Assembly: GCF_000744935.1 (NCBI RefSeq)
Contig: NZ_JQMW01000004.1
Coordinates: 172,869-236,868, forward strand
DNA from: Clostridium sp. KNHs214
Lineage (GTDB): Bacteria; Bacillota; Clostridia; Clostridiales; Clostridiaceae
Length of the DNA stretch: 64,000 bases
Direction of reading: 5' to 3'
Under the pieces are notes generated by a model. That model was given only the letters and a program-made list of their open reading frames with translations, did not search any database and was not told the DNA's origin. Shown here in pieces: positions 1 to 9,338 of this stretch. Within the stretch, counting starts at the first letter, position 1. The number at the start of each line of letters is the position of its first letter. The translations under genes and the position numbers were made by a program.

Positions 1-235
1 CTTTTCCTTCCACTATTTTTAATATTTCATCGGATAAATTCTCCTTATGTTTTTTTCTGTCCACATAATAAGTTTTAATTCCGCTTTTTTTGCCTCTTTC
101 TAAACCATAAGCACTCTCTCTATCACTTATGATCATTTCTATAGCACAGTTTTCTATATATCCATTTTCTATATTGTCTATTATTTCTTGAAGGTTTGTA
201 CCTCCTCCGGATATAAGTACTGCTATTTTAAACAT
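1..235 (-). CDS. purN: Phosphoribosylglycinamide formyltransferase, N-terminal part (runs off the window)
   Basis: About 78 residues are visible, starting MFKIAVLISGGGTNLQEII; the rest lies left of base 1. The SGGGTN motif at residues 9-14 is the phosphate-binding loop of PurN-type GAR transformylases, which move a formyl group from 10-formyl-THF to GAR in purine synthesis. The ATG at 235-233 lies inside the end of purM (13-nt overlap) and is preceded by GAGGT, so translational coupling is likely. It is the last visible gene of the riboswitch-controlled purECFMN unit. Confidence 0.93.
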   Translation of the reverse strand, partial: MFKIAVLISGGGTNLQEIIDNIENGYIENCAIEMIISDRESAYGLERGKKSGIKTYYVDRKKHKENLSDEILKIVEGK

Positions 236-1221
236 ACCTCTTTGCCTCCACGCTCTACATGACCTATTTTATAAGCCTTGAATCCAAAATCATTTATTTT
301 GTTTATGATTTTATGTTCATCTTCCTTACCTATACATAAAACAAAACCTATTCCCATGTTAAATGTGTTGAACATTTCCCTTTCATCTACTCCAAGACTC
401 ATTAAATGCTTGAATATATCAGGTACATTAAAACTGTTTTTATCTACTACTGCTGTAAAATCATCTTTAAACATTCTAGGAATATTTTCATAGAAACCAC
501 CACCAGTTATGTGGCTCATTCCCTTTATATTAAATTCCTTTAAAAGTCCCAAAACAGTTTTTACGTATATATTAGTAGGTGTTAATAAAGACTCTCCTAT
601 TTTCTTACCTTGAAAATCTTCATTTAAATCCTTTATAGCTTTTCTAACTAGAGAATATCCATTGCTGTGAACCCCTGAAGATTCTATACCAATCAGTATA
701 TCCCCTTCATTTATGCTGCTGCCATCTATTATTTTATCCCTGTCTACTATTCCTACAGCAAAACCTGCTATATCATACTTTCCATCATCATAAAATCCAG
801 GCATTTCAGCAGTTTCTCCACCAATTAAAGCACACTCTGATTGCATACAGCCTTCTGCAACGCCTTTAACAAGACCTGCTGCCACATCTGCTTCCAATCT
901 TCCGCAAGCTATATAGTCTAGAAAAAATAATGGCTTTGCTCCATGGCACAATATATCATTTACACTCATAGCTACACAGTCAATGCCAACTGTGTCATAC
1001 TTATTCATTTTAAAAGCTATATCAAGTTTTGTACCTACACCGTCAGTACCAGAAACTAAAACTGGATTTTTATATTCTCCATTTAATTGAAACATTCCTG
1101 CAAAGCTGCCTATACCATTTAAAACATTTGAACTTTGAGTTCTTTTAGTGTATTCCTTAATTAAGCTTACAGTTTTATATCCCTCTTTTATGTTTACTCC
1201 TGATGATTTATAATCTATCAT
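223..1221 (-). CDS. purM: Phosphoribosylformylglycinamidine cyclo-ligase (AIR synthetase)
   Basis: 332 residues, the usual PurM length. It closes the imidazole ring of FGAM to AIR using ATP. Visible hallmarks are the N-terminal DYKSSGVNI segment, GTDGVGTK at residues 58-65, GGETAEMPG in the middle and HITGGGFYENIPR towards the C terminus, all typical of the PurM/HypE/ThiL ATP-grasp-like fold. A spacer of about 205 bp separates it from purF upstream, unusually wide for this operon, while its 3' end overlaps purN. Start ATG at 1221 with upstream GGAGGGAATAATA. Confidence 0.97.
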   Translation of the reverse strand: MIDYKSSGVNIKEGYKTVSLIKEYTKRTQSSNVLNGIGSFAGMFQLNGEYKNPVLVSGTDGVGTKLDIAFKMNKYDTVGIDCVAMSVNDILCHGAKPLFFLDYIACGRLEADVAAGLVKGVAEGCMQSECALIGGETAEMPGFYDDGKYDIAGFAVGIVDRDKIIDGSSINEGDILIGIESSGVHSNGYSLVRKAIKDLNEDFQGKKIGESLLTPTNIYVKTVLGLLKEFNIKGMSHITGGGFYENIPRMFKDDFTAVVDKNSFNVPDIFKHLMSLGVDEREMFNTFNMGIGFVLCIGKEDEHKIINKINDFGFKAYKIGHVERGGKEVCLK

Positions 1222-1426
1222 TATTATTCCCTCCTACATTTCCTTATATATTAGACCCTTTCTTCTAACCCTTAAGCTCCAGTATTCACTTAGGCTCTAG
1301 TATTCAATCCCCAGTATTCGCTCTCCACTCTTCAATTTCAAATCTTCAATCCCTGAATGCAACTATTAACTAGTACTTAGTGCTTTTTCACTGGGAATTG
1401 CTAACTAGAACCTACAGATTATGGAT

Positions 1427-2833
1427 TTACCTAAAGTCTTCACTTGGTGTTGACAGTGGATATTCTCCTGAAAAACATCCAAGGCAGTACCCTTTATCTT
1501 TTCCAAGGGATTTTAAAAGTCCATTTATACTTAAATATTCTAGGCTGTCTGCACCTATTCTTACTCTTATATCATCTAAGCTGCTGCATGAACCTATTAA
1601 ATCCTCTCTGTAAGGAGTATCAATTCCAAAATAGCATGGGAACTTTACTGGAGGAGATGAAACTCTAAAGTGAACTTCCTTTGCTCCTGCTTTCCTAAGT
1701 ATACTCACTAGTCTTTTACTAGTAGTTCCTCTAACTATTGAATCATCTATTATAATAACTCTCTTTCCTTCTACATTCACCTTAAGTACATTTAATTTAA
1801 CGGAAACATCTCTTTCTCTCATTTCCTGAGTAGGTGATATAAATGTTCTTCCTATATATTTATTTTTAATAATTCCCATTGCATAAGGTATTCCTGAAGC
1901 CTTTGAATATCCTATAGCTGCTGGAATTCCTGAATCTGGCACACCAATTACTACATCTGCCTCCACTGGACTTTCTTTATAAAGTATCTCTCCAGCCTTT
2001 ATTCTTGATTCATACACATTAACTCCGTCAATTACACTGTCAGGTCTTGCAAAATAAATATATTCAAAAGAGCAAGTAGCACATCCTGTTTTTTCTGCAA
2101 ACTTTACAGACCTTACTCCTTCTTCATCTATTATAACTATTTCTCCCGGCTCTATATCTCTTATAAATTCAGCTCCAATGGAATCTAAAGCACAGCTTTC
2201 AGAGCTTAATACATATTTTTCATCAATTTTACCAAGACAAAGTGGTCTTATTCCATTTGGATCCCTAGCTCCAATAAGCTTATTTTCTGCCATTAAAAGC
2301 ATAGCATAAGAACCTTTTACAAATTTCAATGCATCAACAATAGATCTTTCTACACCTTTTTTATAGCTTCTAGCAATAAGATTTATTATAACCTCTGTAT
2401 CTATAGAAGTTTGAAATGTGCATCCCGTTTCCTCTAAAAGCTCTCTTATAACATCTGCATTTACAAGATTTCCGTTATGAGCTATGGAAATAGATCCTAG
2501 TTTGAATTTACTAACTAGTGGCTGAGCATTTATACTGCCACCGCCCCCTGCTGTAGAATATCTTACATGACCTATAGATATATTTCCCTTTAAATTTTGT
2601 AAACTTTCCTTATTAAAAACATCGCTTACAAGTCCCGTATCTTTATAACATTTAATTTCTTCTCCGTTTTTTACTGATATACCACAGCTCTCTTGTCCTC
2701 TATGTTGCAGAGCGTATAGTCCATAATAAGTTAAATGGCTTATTCCCTCATCTATTTCATTTGAATATATACCAAACACACCGCACTCTTCTTTTAATTT
2801 ATCTCCCTCTAGGTTAAAACCTTCCATGCACAA
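1427..2833 (-). CDS. purF: Amidophosphoribosyltransferase (first step of purine synthesis)
   Basis: 468 residues. Makes phosphoribosylamine from PRPP and glutamine. The glutaminase nucleophile is Cys17 in EECGVFGIYS, so by family rule residues 1-16 form a removed propeptide. The PRTase loop reads VIIIDDSIVRGTTSKR, and several cysteines (CATC, CSSLDD, CLGCFSGEYP) match the [4Fe-4S] cluster ligands of the Bacillus-type enzyme. The start is TTG at 2833: AAGGAGGGG lies 8 nt before it, whereas the ATG two codons later is too far away. The order purC-purF-purM is standard for clostridia. Confidence 0.96.
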   Translation of the reverse strand: MCMEGFNLEGDKLKEECGVFGIYSNEIDEGISHLTYYGLYALQHRGQESCGISVKNGEEIKCYKDTGLVSDVFNKESLQNLKGNISIGHVRYSTAGGGGSINAQPLVSKFKLGSISIAHNGNLVNADVIRELLEETGCTFQTSIDTEVIINLIARSYKKGVERSIVDALKFVKGSYAMLLMAENKLIGARDPNGIRPLCLGKIDEKYVLSSESCALDSIGAEFIRDIEPGEIVIIDEEGVRSVKFAEKTGCATCSFEYIYFARPDSVIDGVNVYESRIKAGEILYKESPVEADVVIGVPDSGIPAAIGYSKASGIPYAMGIIKNKYIGRTFISPTQEMRERDVSVKLNVLKVNVEGKRVIIIDDSIVRGTTSKRLVSILRKAGAKEVHFRVSSPPVKFPCYFGIDTPYREDLIGSCSSLDDIRVRIGADSLEYLSINGLLKSLGKDKGYCLGCFSGEYPLSTPSEDFR

Positions 2834-2892
2834 GTTGTTCCCCTCCTTAATGGGTACCAGCTACCTGGTGATAATCCCCAAGTAACAGCTAC

Positions 2893-3609
2893 CTACTTTA
2901 TTCTGCTCATTATTTCTTCATAAGCACCTTTTACATTGCCAAGATCTCTTCTAAATCTGTCTTTGTCTAATTTTTCATTTGTTTTAGCATCCCAGAATCT
3001 GCAAGTATCTGGAGAAATCTCATCTGCTAATAATACTTCATCATGGAATCTACCGAACTCTAATTTAAAGTCTATTAGCTTTATTCCTCTTTCTATAAAG
3101 AATTCTTTTAACAAGTTATTTATTTTTTCTGTAGCTTTATATATTTTATCTAATTCTTCAAAAGTAGTTAAGCCTAATGCTACTGCATGATAATCATTTA
3201 TAAGTGGATCTCCTAAATCATCATTTTTATAGCATATTTCATAAATTGTAGTTTTTAATTCAGTTCCTTCTTCAACACCTAGTCTCTTTGCCATACTTCC
3301 TGCTGCTACATTTCTAACTATTACCTCTAAAGGGACTATACTTACTTTCTTACATAGCTGATCTCTTTCATTTAGTTTTTCAACTAAGTGAGTTTCAACT
3401 CCATTTTTCTCTAACATATTAAAAAGTGCAATACTAATGCTGTTATTTAAAATTCCCTTATCTTCTATAGTTCCTTTTTTCTCTCCATTAAAAGCTGTGG
3501 CATCATCCTTATAGTGTACTATTACGTAATCATCATTTTCTGTACTATATACTTTTTTAGCCTTTCCTTCATACATAAGTTCCTTTTTTTCAAATTTTAA
3601 ATTTTCCAT
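2893..3609 (-). CDS. purC: SAICAR synthetase
   Basis: 238 residues, normal for bacterial PurC. Joins aspartate to CAIR using ATP. The N terminus carries the [13 protein letters not shown] block of the family, and later segments [12 protein letters not shown] and DFKLEFGRF carry the substrate-binding signature. Its ATG at 3609 overlaps the purE stop by one base (TAATG arrangement), so the two are translationally coupled. It belongs to the operon led by the guanine riboswitch. Confidence 0.97.
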   Translation of the reverse strand: MENLKFEKKELMYEGKAKKVYSTENDDYVIVHYKDDATAFNGEKKGTIEDKGILNNSISIALFNMLEKNGVETHLVEKLNERDQLCKKVSIVPLEVIVRNVAAGSMAKRLGVEEGTELKTTIYEICYKNDDLGDPLINDYHAVALGLTTFEELDKIYKATEKINNLLKEFFIERGIKLIDFKLEFGRFHDEVLLADEISPDTCRFWDAKTNEKLDKDRFRRDLGNVKGAYEEIMSRIK

Positions 3610-4088
3610 TAGAATTCTACCCCCTGCTCATTTTCTTTTATAAATTTTTCCTTCATGTCTTTTCTATATTTTAAAAGTTTTTCTTTAAGTTCTGGATATT
3701 TTAAAGATAATATTTCTACAGCAAGCATTCCTGCATTAAAGCTGTTGTTCACTCCTACGGTTGCTACTGGAATTGACTTTGGCATTTGTACTATAGATAA
3801 AAGTGCATCCATGCCACCTATTGCGGCATTTATAGGCACCCCTATTACTGGTAGAATTGTTTGAGAGGCAATAACCCCTGGAAGGTGTGCTGCAAGACCT
3901 GCTCCTGCTATTATACACTCCACTCCTTGTTTTTCTAATTCCTTTAAGGTTTCTGAAAGCTTTTCTGGTACTCTATGAGCTGATAATATATATCCTTTAT
4001 GTTCTATTCCAAATTCCTTTAGAAGTTCAGAAGCTTTTTTCATAACTTCCATATCTGACTTACTTCCAAATATTATAGCTACTTTCAC
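3609..4088 (-). CDS. purE: N5-carboxyaminoimidazole ribonucleotide mutase
   Basis: 159 residues, class I PurE size. Rearranges N5-CAIR to CAIR. The N-terminal [16 protein letters not shown] holds the GS(K)SD phosphate-binding motif, followed by the SAHR segment (residues LSAHRVPEK) and the [11 protein letters not shown] active-site loop. First gene of the operon: about 180 nt of leader follow the riboswitch terminator before its ATG. No purK lies beside it, so either purK is elsewhere or the protein uses CO2-derived CAIR; the window cannot tell. Confidence 0.97.
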   Translation of the reverse strand: MKVAIIFGSKSDMEVMKKASELLKEFGIEHKGYILSAHRVPEKLSETLKELEKQGVECIIAGAGLAAHLPGVIASQTILPVIGVPINAAIGGMDALLSIVQMPKSIPVATVGVNNSFNAGMLAVEILSLKYPELKEKLLKYRKDMKEKFIKENEQGVEF

Positions 4089-4270
4089 ATTTATTCTCCT
4101 CTCTTTTTTTAATTGTCTAATTAATATAAATCCTAGACCATCCTTTAAAAATTAATTACTAGTGAATTTTAAAATTCTAGCTAAAAGTTTCTGCCAAGAA
4201 TTATTTCTAAAAATTAATCTATGCTTCTTTTAATCTTTGGTTCTTTCAATCTTTGCTTTTAAATACAAAA

Positions 4271-4352
4271 ATCCGTTATACAGCCATAAGTAAGCTCTAT
4301 AACGGATGAAATATACTCTATTTAAAGATAGTTATCCCTATAAAACTTACCC
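4271..4352 (-). terminator. Riboswitch expression platform: terminator and competing antiterminator
   Basis: Terminator: 10-bp stem ATCCGTTATA (arms 4298-4307 and 4271-4280), then a U-rich tract on the minus strand. Antiterminator: GGGTAAGTTTTATAG (4352-4338), which includes most of the 3' strand of P1, can form 15 consecutive pairs (with G-U wobbles) with TTATAGAGCTTACTT (4302-4288), which includes the 5' arm of the terminator. Ligand-stabilised P1 would free the terminator, an OFF switch at high guanine. The pairing is read directly; the logic follows known purine riboswitches. Confidence 0.9.
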
Positions 4353-4417
4353 ATAGTCAGAAAATTTACGGTTTTCCGGTAGAAACACTTGATCCATATC
4401 ATCAAGCATATATGAGT
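4349..4417 (-). promoter_or_regulatory. Purine (guanine-type) riboswitch aptamer
   Basis: Read on the minus strand, P1 is ACTCATA paired with TATGGGT. Between the strands lie the family blocks GATATGG, GTTTCTACCGG, CCGTAAA and GACTATGG. The base that reads the ligand (position 74 of the xpt aptamer) is C in GACTATG, which specifies guanine/hypoxanthine rather than adenine. It lies in the 5' leader of purE, between the promoter at 4453-4481 and the terminator at 4271-4307. Confidence 0.95.
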
Positions 4418-4452
4418 TAGTTAGTGTTAGTTTTAGTTTTTATCATATTTAA

Positions 4453-4481
4453 ATAATAACACTATGTTTTGTAAAAATCAA
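4453..4481 (-). promoter_or_regulatory. Sigma-A-type promoter of the purECFMN operon
   Basis: On the minus strand: -35 TTGATT (4481-4476), 17-nt spacer, -10 TATTAT (4458-4453). Transcription would start near 4446, about 30 nt before the riboswitch aptamer. The position and spacing fit well; the call is from sequence only. Confidence 0.7.
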
Positions 4482-4654
4482 TACATTTTAGTGAAATTAT
4501 TTTTAAACATTCGTATTAACACTATATATTACAAAGATTTTTTTAGCGCATTATTCGTGTTTACCTCAATTCTAAATTTTACATTTTTATTTCATAACTG
4601 GGCGAGTTGAATTATTAACTTATCATACGTTTACTTTTGTTGTATAATTAAGTA

Positions 4655-4790
4655 TATTTATACTAAGTTCTAAGTTCTGAATTTTTGATATGGCTTAAAA
4701 TAAGACGCTAGAGGCGCAAAGAGCTAGTGTGTCATCAGACTGCTGGCTACATTAGATATTAAACTAACTATTTTTGCAAAAGGAGTGTTA
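4655..4790 (+). promoter_or_regulatory. Possible structured 5' leader of the small membrane protein gene
   Basis: A TATAAT at about 4641-4646 suggests a transcript start near 4654, leaving a 140-nt leader. Bases 4705-4755 are less AT-rich than their surroundings and can pair (GACGCTAG with CTAGTGTGTC, allowing a bulge). They hold a GGCGCAAAG block and TGCTGGCTAC, faintly like cyclic-di-GMP-I (GEMM) aptamer pieces, but the CCTAA and GGTTACC blocks of that family are missing. No terminator or SD-masking helix is evident. A covariance-model search would decide. Confidence 0.3.
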
Positions 4791-4793
4791 CAA

Positions 4794-5105
4794 ATGTGGT
4801 CTATAATTATAATTGCTTTTATTTTAATATTGGTGTTTGTAGTTTCTAGAAAAAATTATATAAATAGAACAAACTATCTTTCTGATAATTTTAACGTCTT
4901 TAATGAATTACTAAAAGAAAGATATGAAAAGCTAAGCGACCAACAGAAAAAGCTCTTCATATCTTCCCTAGAAAAAGATCTTTATTTATTTTTTGATAAT
5001 GAAATCCTAAAAACTCCCTCTAAAATGCCAAGAAACACTTGGACAATACAACAAAGAATGATGAAACAACAAGAAATAGCTTCAAGACTAAAAAAATTTA
5101 TTTAA
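4794..5105 (+). CDS. Small single-pass membrane protein, function unknown
   Basis: 103 residues. One N-terminal hydrophobic helix (about residues 2-18, WSIIIIAFILILVFVV) is followed by a charged, helix-prone tail ending KKFI. AAAGGAG at 4779-4785 lies 8 nt before ATG 4794; the GTG further upstream overlaps that SD and is not the start. Its last 8 bases overlap the 3' end of convergent purL. I do not recognise a family; a short anchored protein facing the cytoplasm is all the sequence supports. Confidence 0.8.
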   Translation: MWSIIIIAFILILVFVVSRKNYINRTNYLSDNFNVFNELLKERYEKLSDQQKKLFISSLEKDLYLFFDNEILKTPSKMPRNTWTIQQRMMKQQEIASRLKKFI

Positions 5106-8100
5106 AGTACTCTACTCCAGCTTTAAATATTTTTTGATCCTTTTCTCCAAAAATATTCTTAATAACGCCATTGCCTCTTCTTTCGCTATGGGCCATTTTA
5201 CCAAGAATTCTTCCATCAGGGCTTGTAATACCTTCTATAGCATAAGCTGAACCATTAGGATTAAATTCTATGTCATAAGTAGGCTTTCCATTAAAGTCTA
5301 CGTATTGAGTAGCTACTTGACCATTTTCAAAAAGCTTTTTAGCCAAATCTTCTTTAATTACAATTCTTCCTTCTCCATGAGAAACAGGTATACTGTGAAT
5401 GTCTCCCACATTTACATTGCTAAACCATGGAGATAGATTGGATACTACCTTAGTGCTTACTATTCTGGACATATGTCTTCCTATTTTATTGTAAGTAAGT
5501 GTCGGACACTCTTCATCTATATCCTTTATTTCTCCAAAAGGCACTAATCCTAGCTTAATAAGCACTTGGAAGCCATTGCATATTCCAATCATAAGTCCAT
5601 CTCTATTTTTTATAAGATTCATTACAGATTCCTTAACTAAAGGATTTCTAAATATATTGGCTATGAATTTTCCTGAACCATCTGGCTCATCCCCCGCACT
5701 AAATCCTCCTGGAAGCATTATTATTTGGCTATTATCTATGGCTTTTGATAGCTCCTGCACAGATTCTTTAATATATGCAGGAGTTAAGTTTCTAAATACA
5801 AAGGTTTCTACATTAGCGCCAACCTTTTCAAATGCCCTTTGGCTGTCATATTCACAGTTAGTTCCTGGGAAAGTAGGTACAAGCACTGTAGGTTTTATAT
5901 TTTTACCTAAATATATTGTTTTACCTAATGTATTTTTTCTTTCGTCTTTGTACAATGTTTTTATTATTTCTCCACTTATATCCTCAGTTTTATCTGTTTT
6001 AGTTGGAAATACTTTTTCTAAAGTTTTTCCCCAAGCCTTTAGTATTTCTGTTAAATCTATATGCGTTTCTTTTATTTCTATTTTTTCTTCTTCTATTGTG
6101 CTACCTAAAACTCTGTATCTTTCTGAATTTACTCCTTCTAAAAGACTTTCATCTTTTAATTCTAATATTATAGAGCCATATTTAAATTTAAATAATTCTT
6201 CTTTTTCTATTTTATCGTTAAATTTAAATCCTATTTTATTTCCAAAACACATCTTAGATATAACTTCACTTATGCCGCCAAATTTTACAGAAGATGATGC
6301 CGATACGCTCCCCTTACTTATAAGTCTTGTAACTATATTATAATTTTCCTTTAATATTTCTAAGTTTGGCATGCCCTTATCATCTATAGGTAAATCTAAA
6401 ATAATAACCTTACTTCCTGCCTTTTTAAATTCTGGAGAAACTATATTATTAATTTTAGAAGTTCCCACAGCAAAAGCCACAAGTGTAGGTGGTACATTTA
6501 AATCCTTAAAGCTTCCTGACATACTGTCCTTACCACCTATAGCTGGTATATTTAGTTTCTTTTGAATATATAAAGCTCCTAGTAAAGCTGAAAATGGCTT
6601 GCCCCATTTTTCCTTATCTTCTCCTAGTTTTTCAAAATATTCTTGAAGAGTTAATCTTATTTTATTGTATTCTCCTCCGGTTACAACTACTTTAGTTATA
6701 GCTTCTAAATGTGCATAAACAGCTCCATGGAAAGGACTCCATTTAGCAATGTATGGATTATATCCAAAACTCATTATGCTGGCAGTTTCTGTTTCACCCT
6801 TAAGCACAGGTATTTTTGCTACCATAGCTTCTACTGGTGTGGATTGATATTTACCACCTAAAGGCATAAGCACTGTACTTGCCCCTATAGTTGAGTCAAA
6901 CTTCTCTGTAAGTCCCCTTTGACTGCACACATTTAAGTTTTCAAGGTTTTTAATCCATGCATCCTTTAAAGATAAATCTTTATAAGAATCCCAGTTGAAA
7001 TTATCTAAGAATCCACCTTCTTCTGGCTCATTCACCACTATATCTGTATATCTAGAAGCCCCGTTAGAATTTAAGAAATCCCTATCTATATCTACTATGT
7101 TTTCACCTTTCCAATTCATAGTCAACCTATTGTTAGAAGTTACCTTAGCCACCACAACAGCTTCTATATTTTCCTTATTTGCATATTGTATAAATTTATC
7201 CTGGTATTCTTTTGAAACTACAACTGCCATTCTTTCTTGAGATTCTGATATGGAAAGCTCTGTTCCATCTAATCCTTCATATTTTTTAGGCACCTTGTCT
7301 AAATCTATATATAAGCCATCTGCCAGTTCTCCTATAGCCACTGAGACACCGCCAGCACCAAAGTCATTACATCTTTTAATAAGAGATGCCACTTCTTCTT
7401 TTCTAAATAATCTTTGAATTTTTCTTTCTTCTACAGGGTTTCCCTTTTGAACTTCTGCTCCACAAGTATATATGGAATTTTCATCATGTTCTTTAGAGGA
7501 TCCTGTGGCTCCTCCACATCCATCTCTTCCTGTTCTTCCGCCTAAAAGTATTATTACGTCTCCCTCTTCAGGCTCTAACCTTTTTACATTTTTCTTAGGT
7601 GCTGCTGCTATTACTGCCCCTACTTCCATTCTCTTAGCTCTAAAATCCTCATGGTATACTTCTGTTACTTGCCCTGTGGAAAGTCCTATTTGATTTCCAT
7701 AAGAACTGTAGCCATTAGCTGCTTCTGTGGTTATCTTTCTTTGAGGAAGTTTTGATGAAAGTGTACTGCTTATAGGTACTGTTGGGTCACCTGAACCTGT
7801 AACTCTCATAGCTTGGTATACATAAGCTCTTCCTGATAGTGGATCCCTAATAGCTCCCCCAAGACAAGTAGCTGCTCCTCCAAAAGGTTCAATTTCTGTA
7901 GGATGATTGTGAGTTTCATTTTTAAACATTAAAAGCCACTTTTCATCTTTTCCATCTACATCCACATCTATTTCTACGCTACAAGCATTTATCTCTTCTG
8001 AAACTTCAAGATCATCAAGCATTCCCTTTTTTCTAAGTTCCTTAGCTATTATGCAAGCCATATCCATTAAGCACATTTCTTTATTTTTTTCTTTATATAA

Positions 8101-8889
8101 AAGCTCTCTTGATTTTTTATATTCTTCAAAAGCTTCTTCCAATACATCTTTGTATTTTCCATCTTTAATTTCTACATTTTTTATAATAGTGTTGAAAGTA
8201 GTATGTCTGCAATGATCTGACCAATAAGTATCTAAAACTTTTATTTCTGTAAGTGTTGGGTTTCTCTTTTCACTTGAAAAATATTTTTGACAACAAAGCA
8301 TATCCTCTAAATTCATAGCTAAACCTAATTTTTCTATTAAGCCCTCTAATTCCTTTTCATCCATATCTATAAATCTTTCTAATGTTGCTATATTCTTAGG
8401 CTCAGTTATTTGCATTTCTAAAGATGAAGTTTTTTCTAATTTAGCTTCACAGGAATCTACAGGATTTATACAGTAACTTTTTATTCTCTTAAAGTTTTCT
8501 TCACTTATATTTCCTTCTATAACTATAATTTTAGCTGTTTTTACTATAGGTCTTTCTCCCTCAGCAATAAGCTGAACACATTGAGCTGCTGAATCTGCCC
8601 TTTGATCATATTGTCCATCTAAATACTGTATTCCAAAAATCTTACTTTTATTTTCAATGTTTATTTCTTCCTCATACACATTGTCAACTGGTGGCTCAGA
8701 AAATACAGTACTTATAGATTTTTTAAGCTGCTCCCTATCTATTCCACATATATCATATCTATTTAAAATTCTTATACCTGTTACTCCTTTTAAATTTAAG
8801 TCATTATTGATATTTTTTAATAACTTCTTGGCCTCATCATCAAAACCTTTTTTCTTTTCAACATAAATTCTAAAAACTTCATTAATCAT
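5098..8889 (-). CDS. purL: Phosphoribosylformylglycinamidine synthase, single-chain form
   Basis: 1263 residues, the large PurL with fused glutaminase. It turns FGAR, glutamine and ATP into FGAM. The N-terminal part (about 1-150) corresponds to the PurS-like domain. DTYWSDHCRHTTF near residue 220 marks the synthase core, and GGKDSMSGSF the second half. The C-terminal class I glutaminase has Cys1104 in GICNGFQ, then His1234 and Glu1236 in MAHSER. Many Bacilli use split PurS/L/Q, so the fused enzyme is a clostridial trait here. It has its own leader and stands apart from the purE operon. Confidence 0.97.
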   Translation of the reverse strand: MINEVFRIYVEKKKGFDDEAKKLLKNINNDLNLKGVTGIRILNRYDICGIDREQLKKSISTVFSEPPVDNVYEEEINIENKSKIFGIQYLDGQYDQRADSAAQCVQLIAEGERPIVKTAKIIVIEGNISEENFKRIKSYCINPVDSCEAKLEKTSSLEMQITEPKNIATLERFIDMDEKELEGLIEKLGLAMNLEDMLCCQKYFSSEKRNPTLTEIKVLDTYWSDHCRHTTFNTIIKNVEIKDGKYKDVLEEAFEEYKKSRELLYKEKNKEMCLMDMACIIAKELRKKGMLDDLEVSEEINACSVEIDVDVDGKDEKWLLMFKNETHNHPTEIEPFGGAATCLGGAIRDPLSGRAYVYQAMRVTGSGDPTVPISSTLSSKLPQRKITTEAANGYSSYGNQIGLSTGQVTEVYHEDFRAKRMEVGAVIAAAPKKNVKRLEPEEGDVIILLGGRTGRDGCGGATGSSKEHDENSIYTCGAEVQKGNPVEERKIQRLFRKEEVASLIKRCNDFGAGGVSVAIGELADGLYIDLDKVPKKYEGLDGTELSISESQERMAVVVSKEYQDKFIQYANKENIEAVVVAKVTSNNRLTMNWKGENIVDIDRDFLNSNGASRYTDIVVNEPEEGGFLDNFNWDSYKDLSLKDAWIKNLENLNVCSQRGLTEKFDSTIGASTVLMPLGGKYQSTPVEAMVAKIPVLKGETETASIMSFGYNPYIAKWSPFHGAVYAHLEAITKVVVTGGEYNKIRLTLQEYFEKLGEDKEKWGKPFSALLGALYIQKKLNIPAIGGKDSMSGSFKDLNVPPTLVAFAVGTSKINNIVSPEFKKAGSKVIILDLPIDDKGMPNLEILKENYNIVTRLISKGSVSASSSVKFGGISEVISKMCFGNKIGFKFNDKIEKEELFKFKYGSIILELKDESLLEGVNSERYRVLGSTIEEEKIEIKETHIDLTEILKAWGKTLEKVFPTKTDKTEDISGEIIKTLYKDERKNTLGKTIYLGKNIKPTVLVPTFPGTNCEYDSQRAFEKVGANVETFVFRNLTPAYIKESVQELSKAIDNSQIIMLPGGFSAGDEPDGSGKFIANIFRNPLVKESVMNLIKNRDGLMIGICNGFQVLIKLGLVPFGEIKDIDEECPTLTYNKIGRHMSRIVSTKVVSNLSPWFSNVNVGDIHSIPVSHGEGRIVIKEDLAKKLFENGQVATQYVDFNGKPTYDIEFNPNGSAYAIEGITSPDGRILGKMAHSERRGNGVIKNIFGEKDQKIFKAGVEYFK

Positions 8890-9076
8890 GCCTTCATCCC
8901 CTTTTCAAATTATGAAACTAACACAACTAACTGAAAAACTAACTAACTTTTATGATAATTTTTATGACATAAACTAACTAACGAATATTTTTATACTTTA
9001 AAACAAAATTATACGTTATATTTATAATTATAATACACTTTTAACAATTTTGAAAGTTTTTTATTCGGAAAAAATC
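8890..9076 (-). promoter_or_regulatory. purL leader and promoter region
   Basis: Very AT-rich. On the minus strand a TTGTTA / 17 nt / TAAATA pair near 9050-9020 is a possible promoter. The transcript would carry repeated GTTAGTTAGTT words, including AGTTAGTTGTGTTAGTTT just upstream of the SD (GGGGATGAAGG) of purL. No purine aptamer is visible here, so purL seems to be regulated differently from purE. Confidence 0.45.
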
Positions 9077-9285
9077 GTGTCGCAAATGACATAGGAAAAA
9101 TGTGCTTTTAATTCCATGATAAATGTGAAATTTTGGGCTGTTCACAATACGCCACTGGGAGAGAATAGCCTACTAAAGGATTACTTTCCTCCGCTTCGCT
9201 ATGGAAAATCTTTAATTTATAAAATAAATAAAAAAGCGCTCATAATTTTTTTAGGCGTAGCCATTCATTTAATCTAGAATTCTAG

Positions 9286-9338
9286 TTACTAATCAAAGTG
9301 ACTAATTAGATCTCACAATTAGTCACTTTGATTAGTAA
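9286..9338. repeat. Perfect 22-bp inverted repeat
   Basis: Arms 9286-9307 and 9317-9338 (TTACTAATCAAAGTGACTAATT and its exact complement) flank a 9-nt loop. No T-run follows on either strand, so it is not an obvious intrinsic terminator. It lies within the family C element copy 1 and has no counterpart at 56147-57319. Confidence 0.85.

Noticed and set aside
5576-6343. 255-codon open frame on the plus strand opposite purL
   Set aside because: It is the antisense shadow of a highly conserved purL region, has no SD, and its composition follows the purL codons.
8890-9076. Second purine riboswitch upstream of purL
   Set aside because: None of the aptamer blocks (GATATGG, TTTCTACC, CCGTAAA, GACTATG) are present on either strand.
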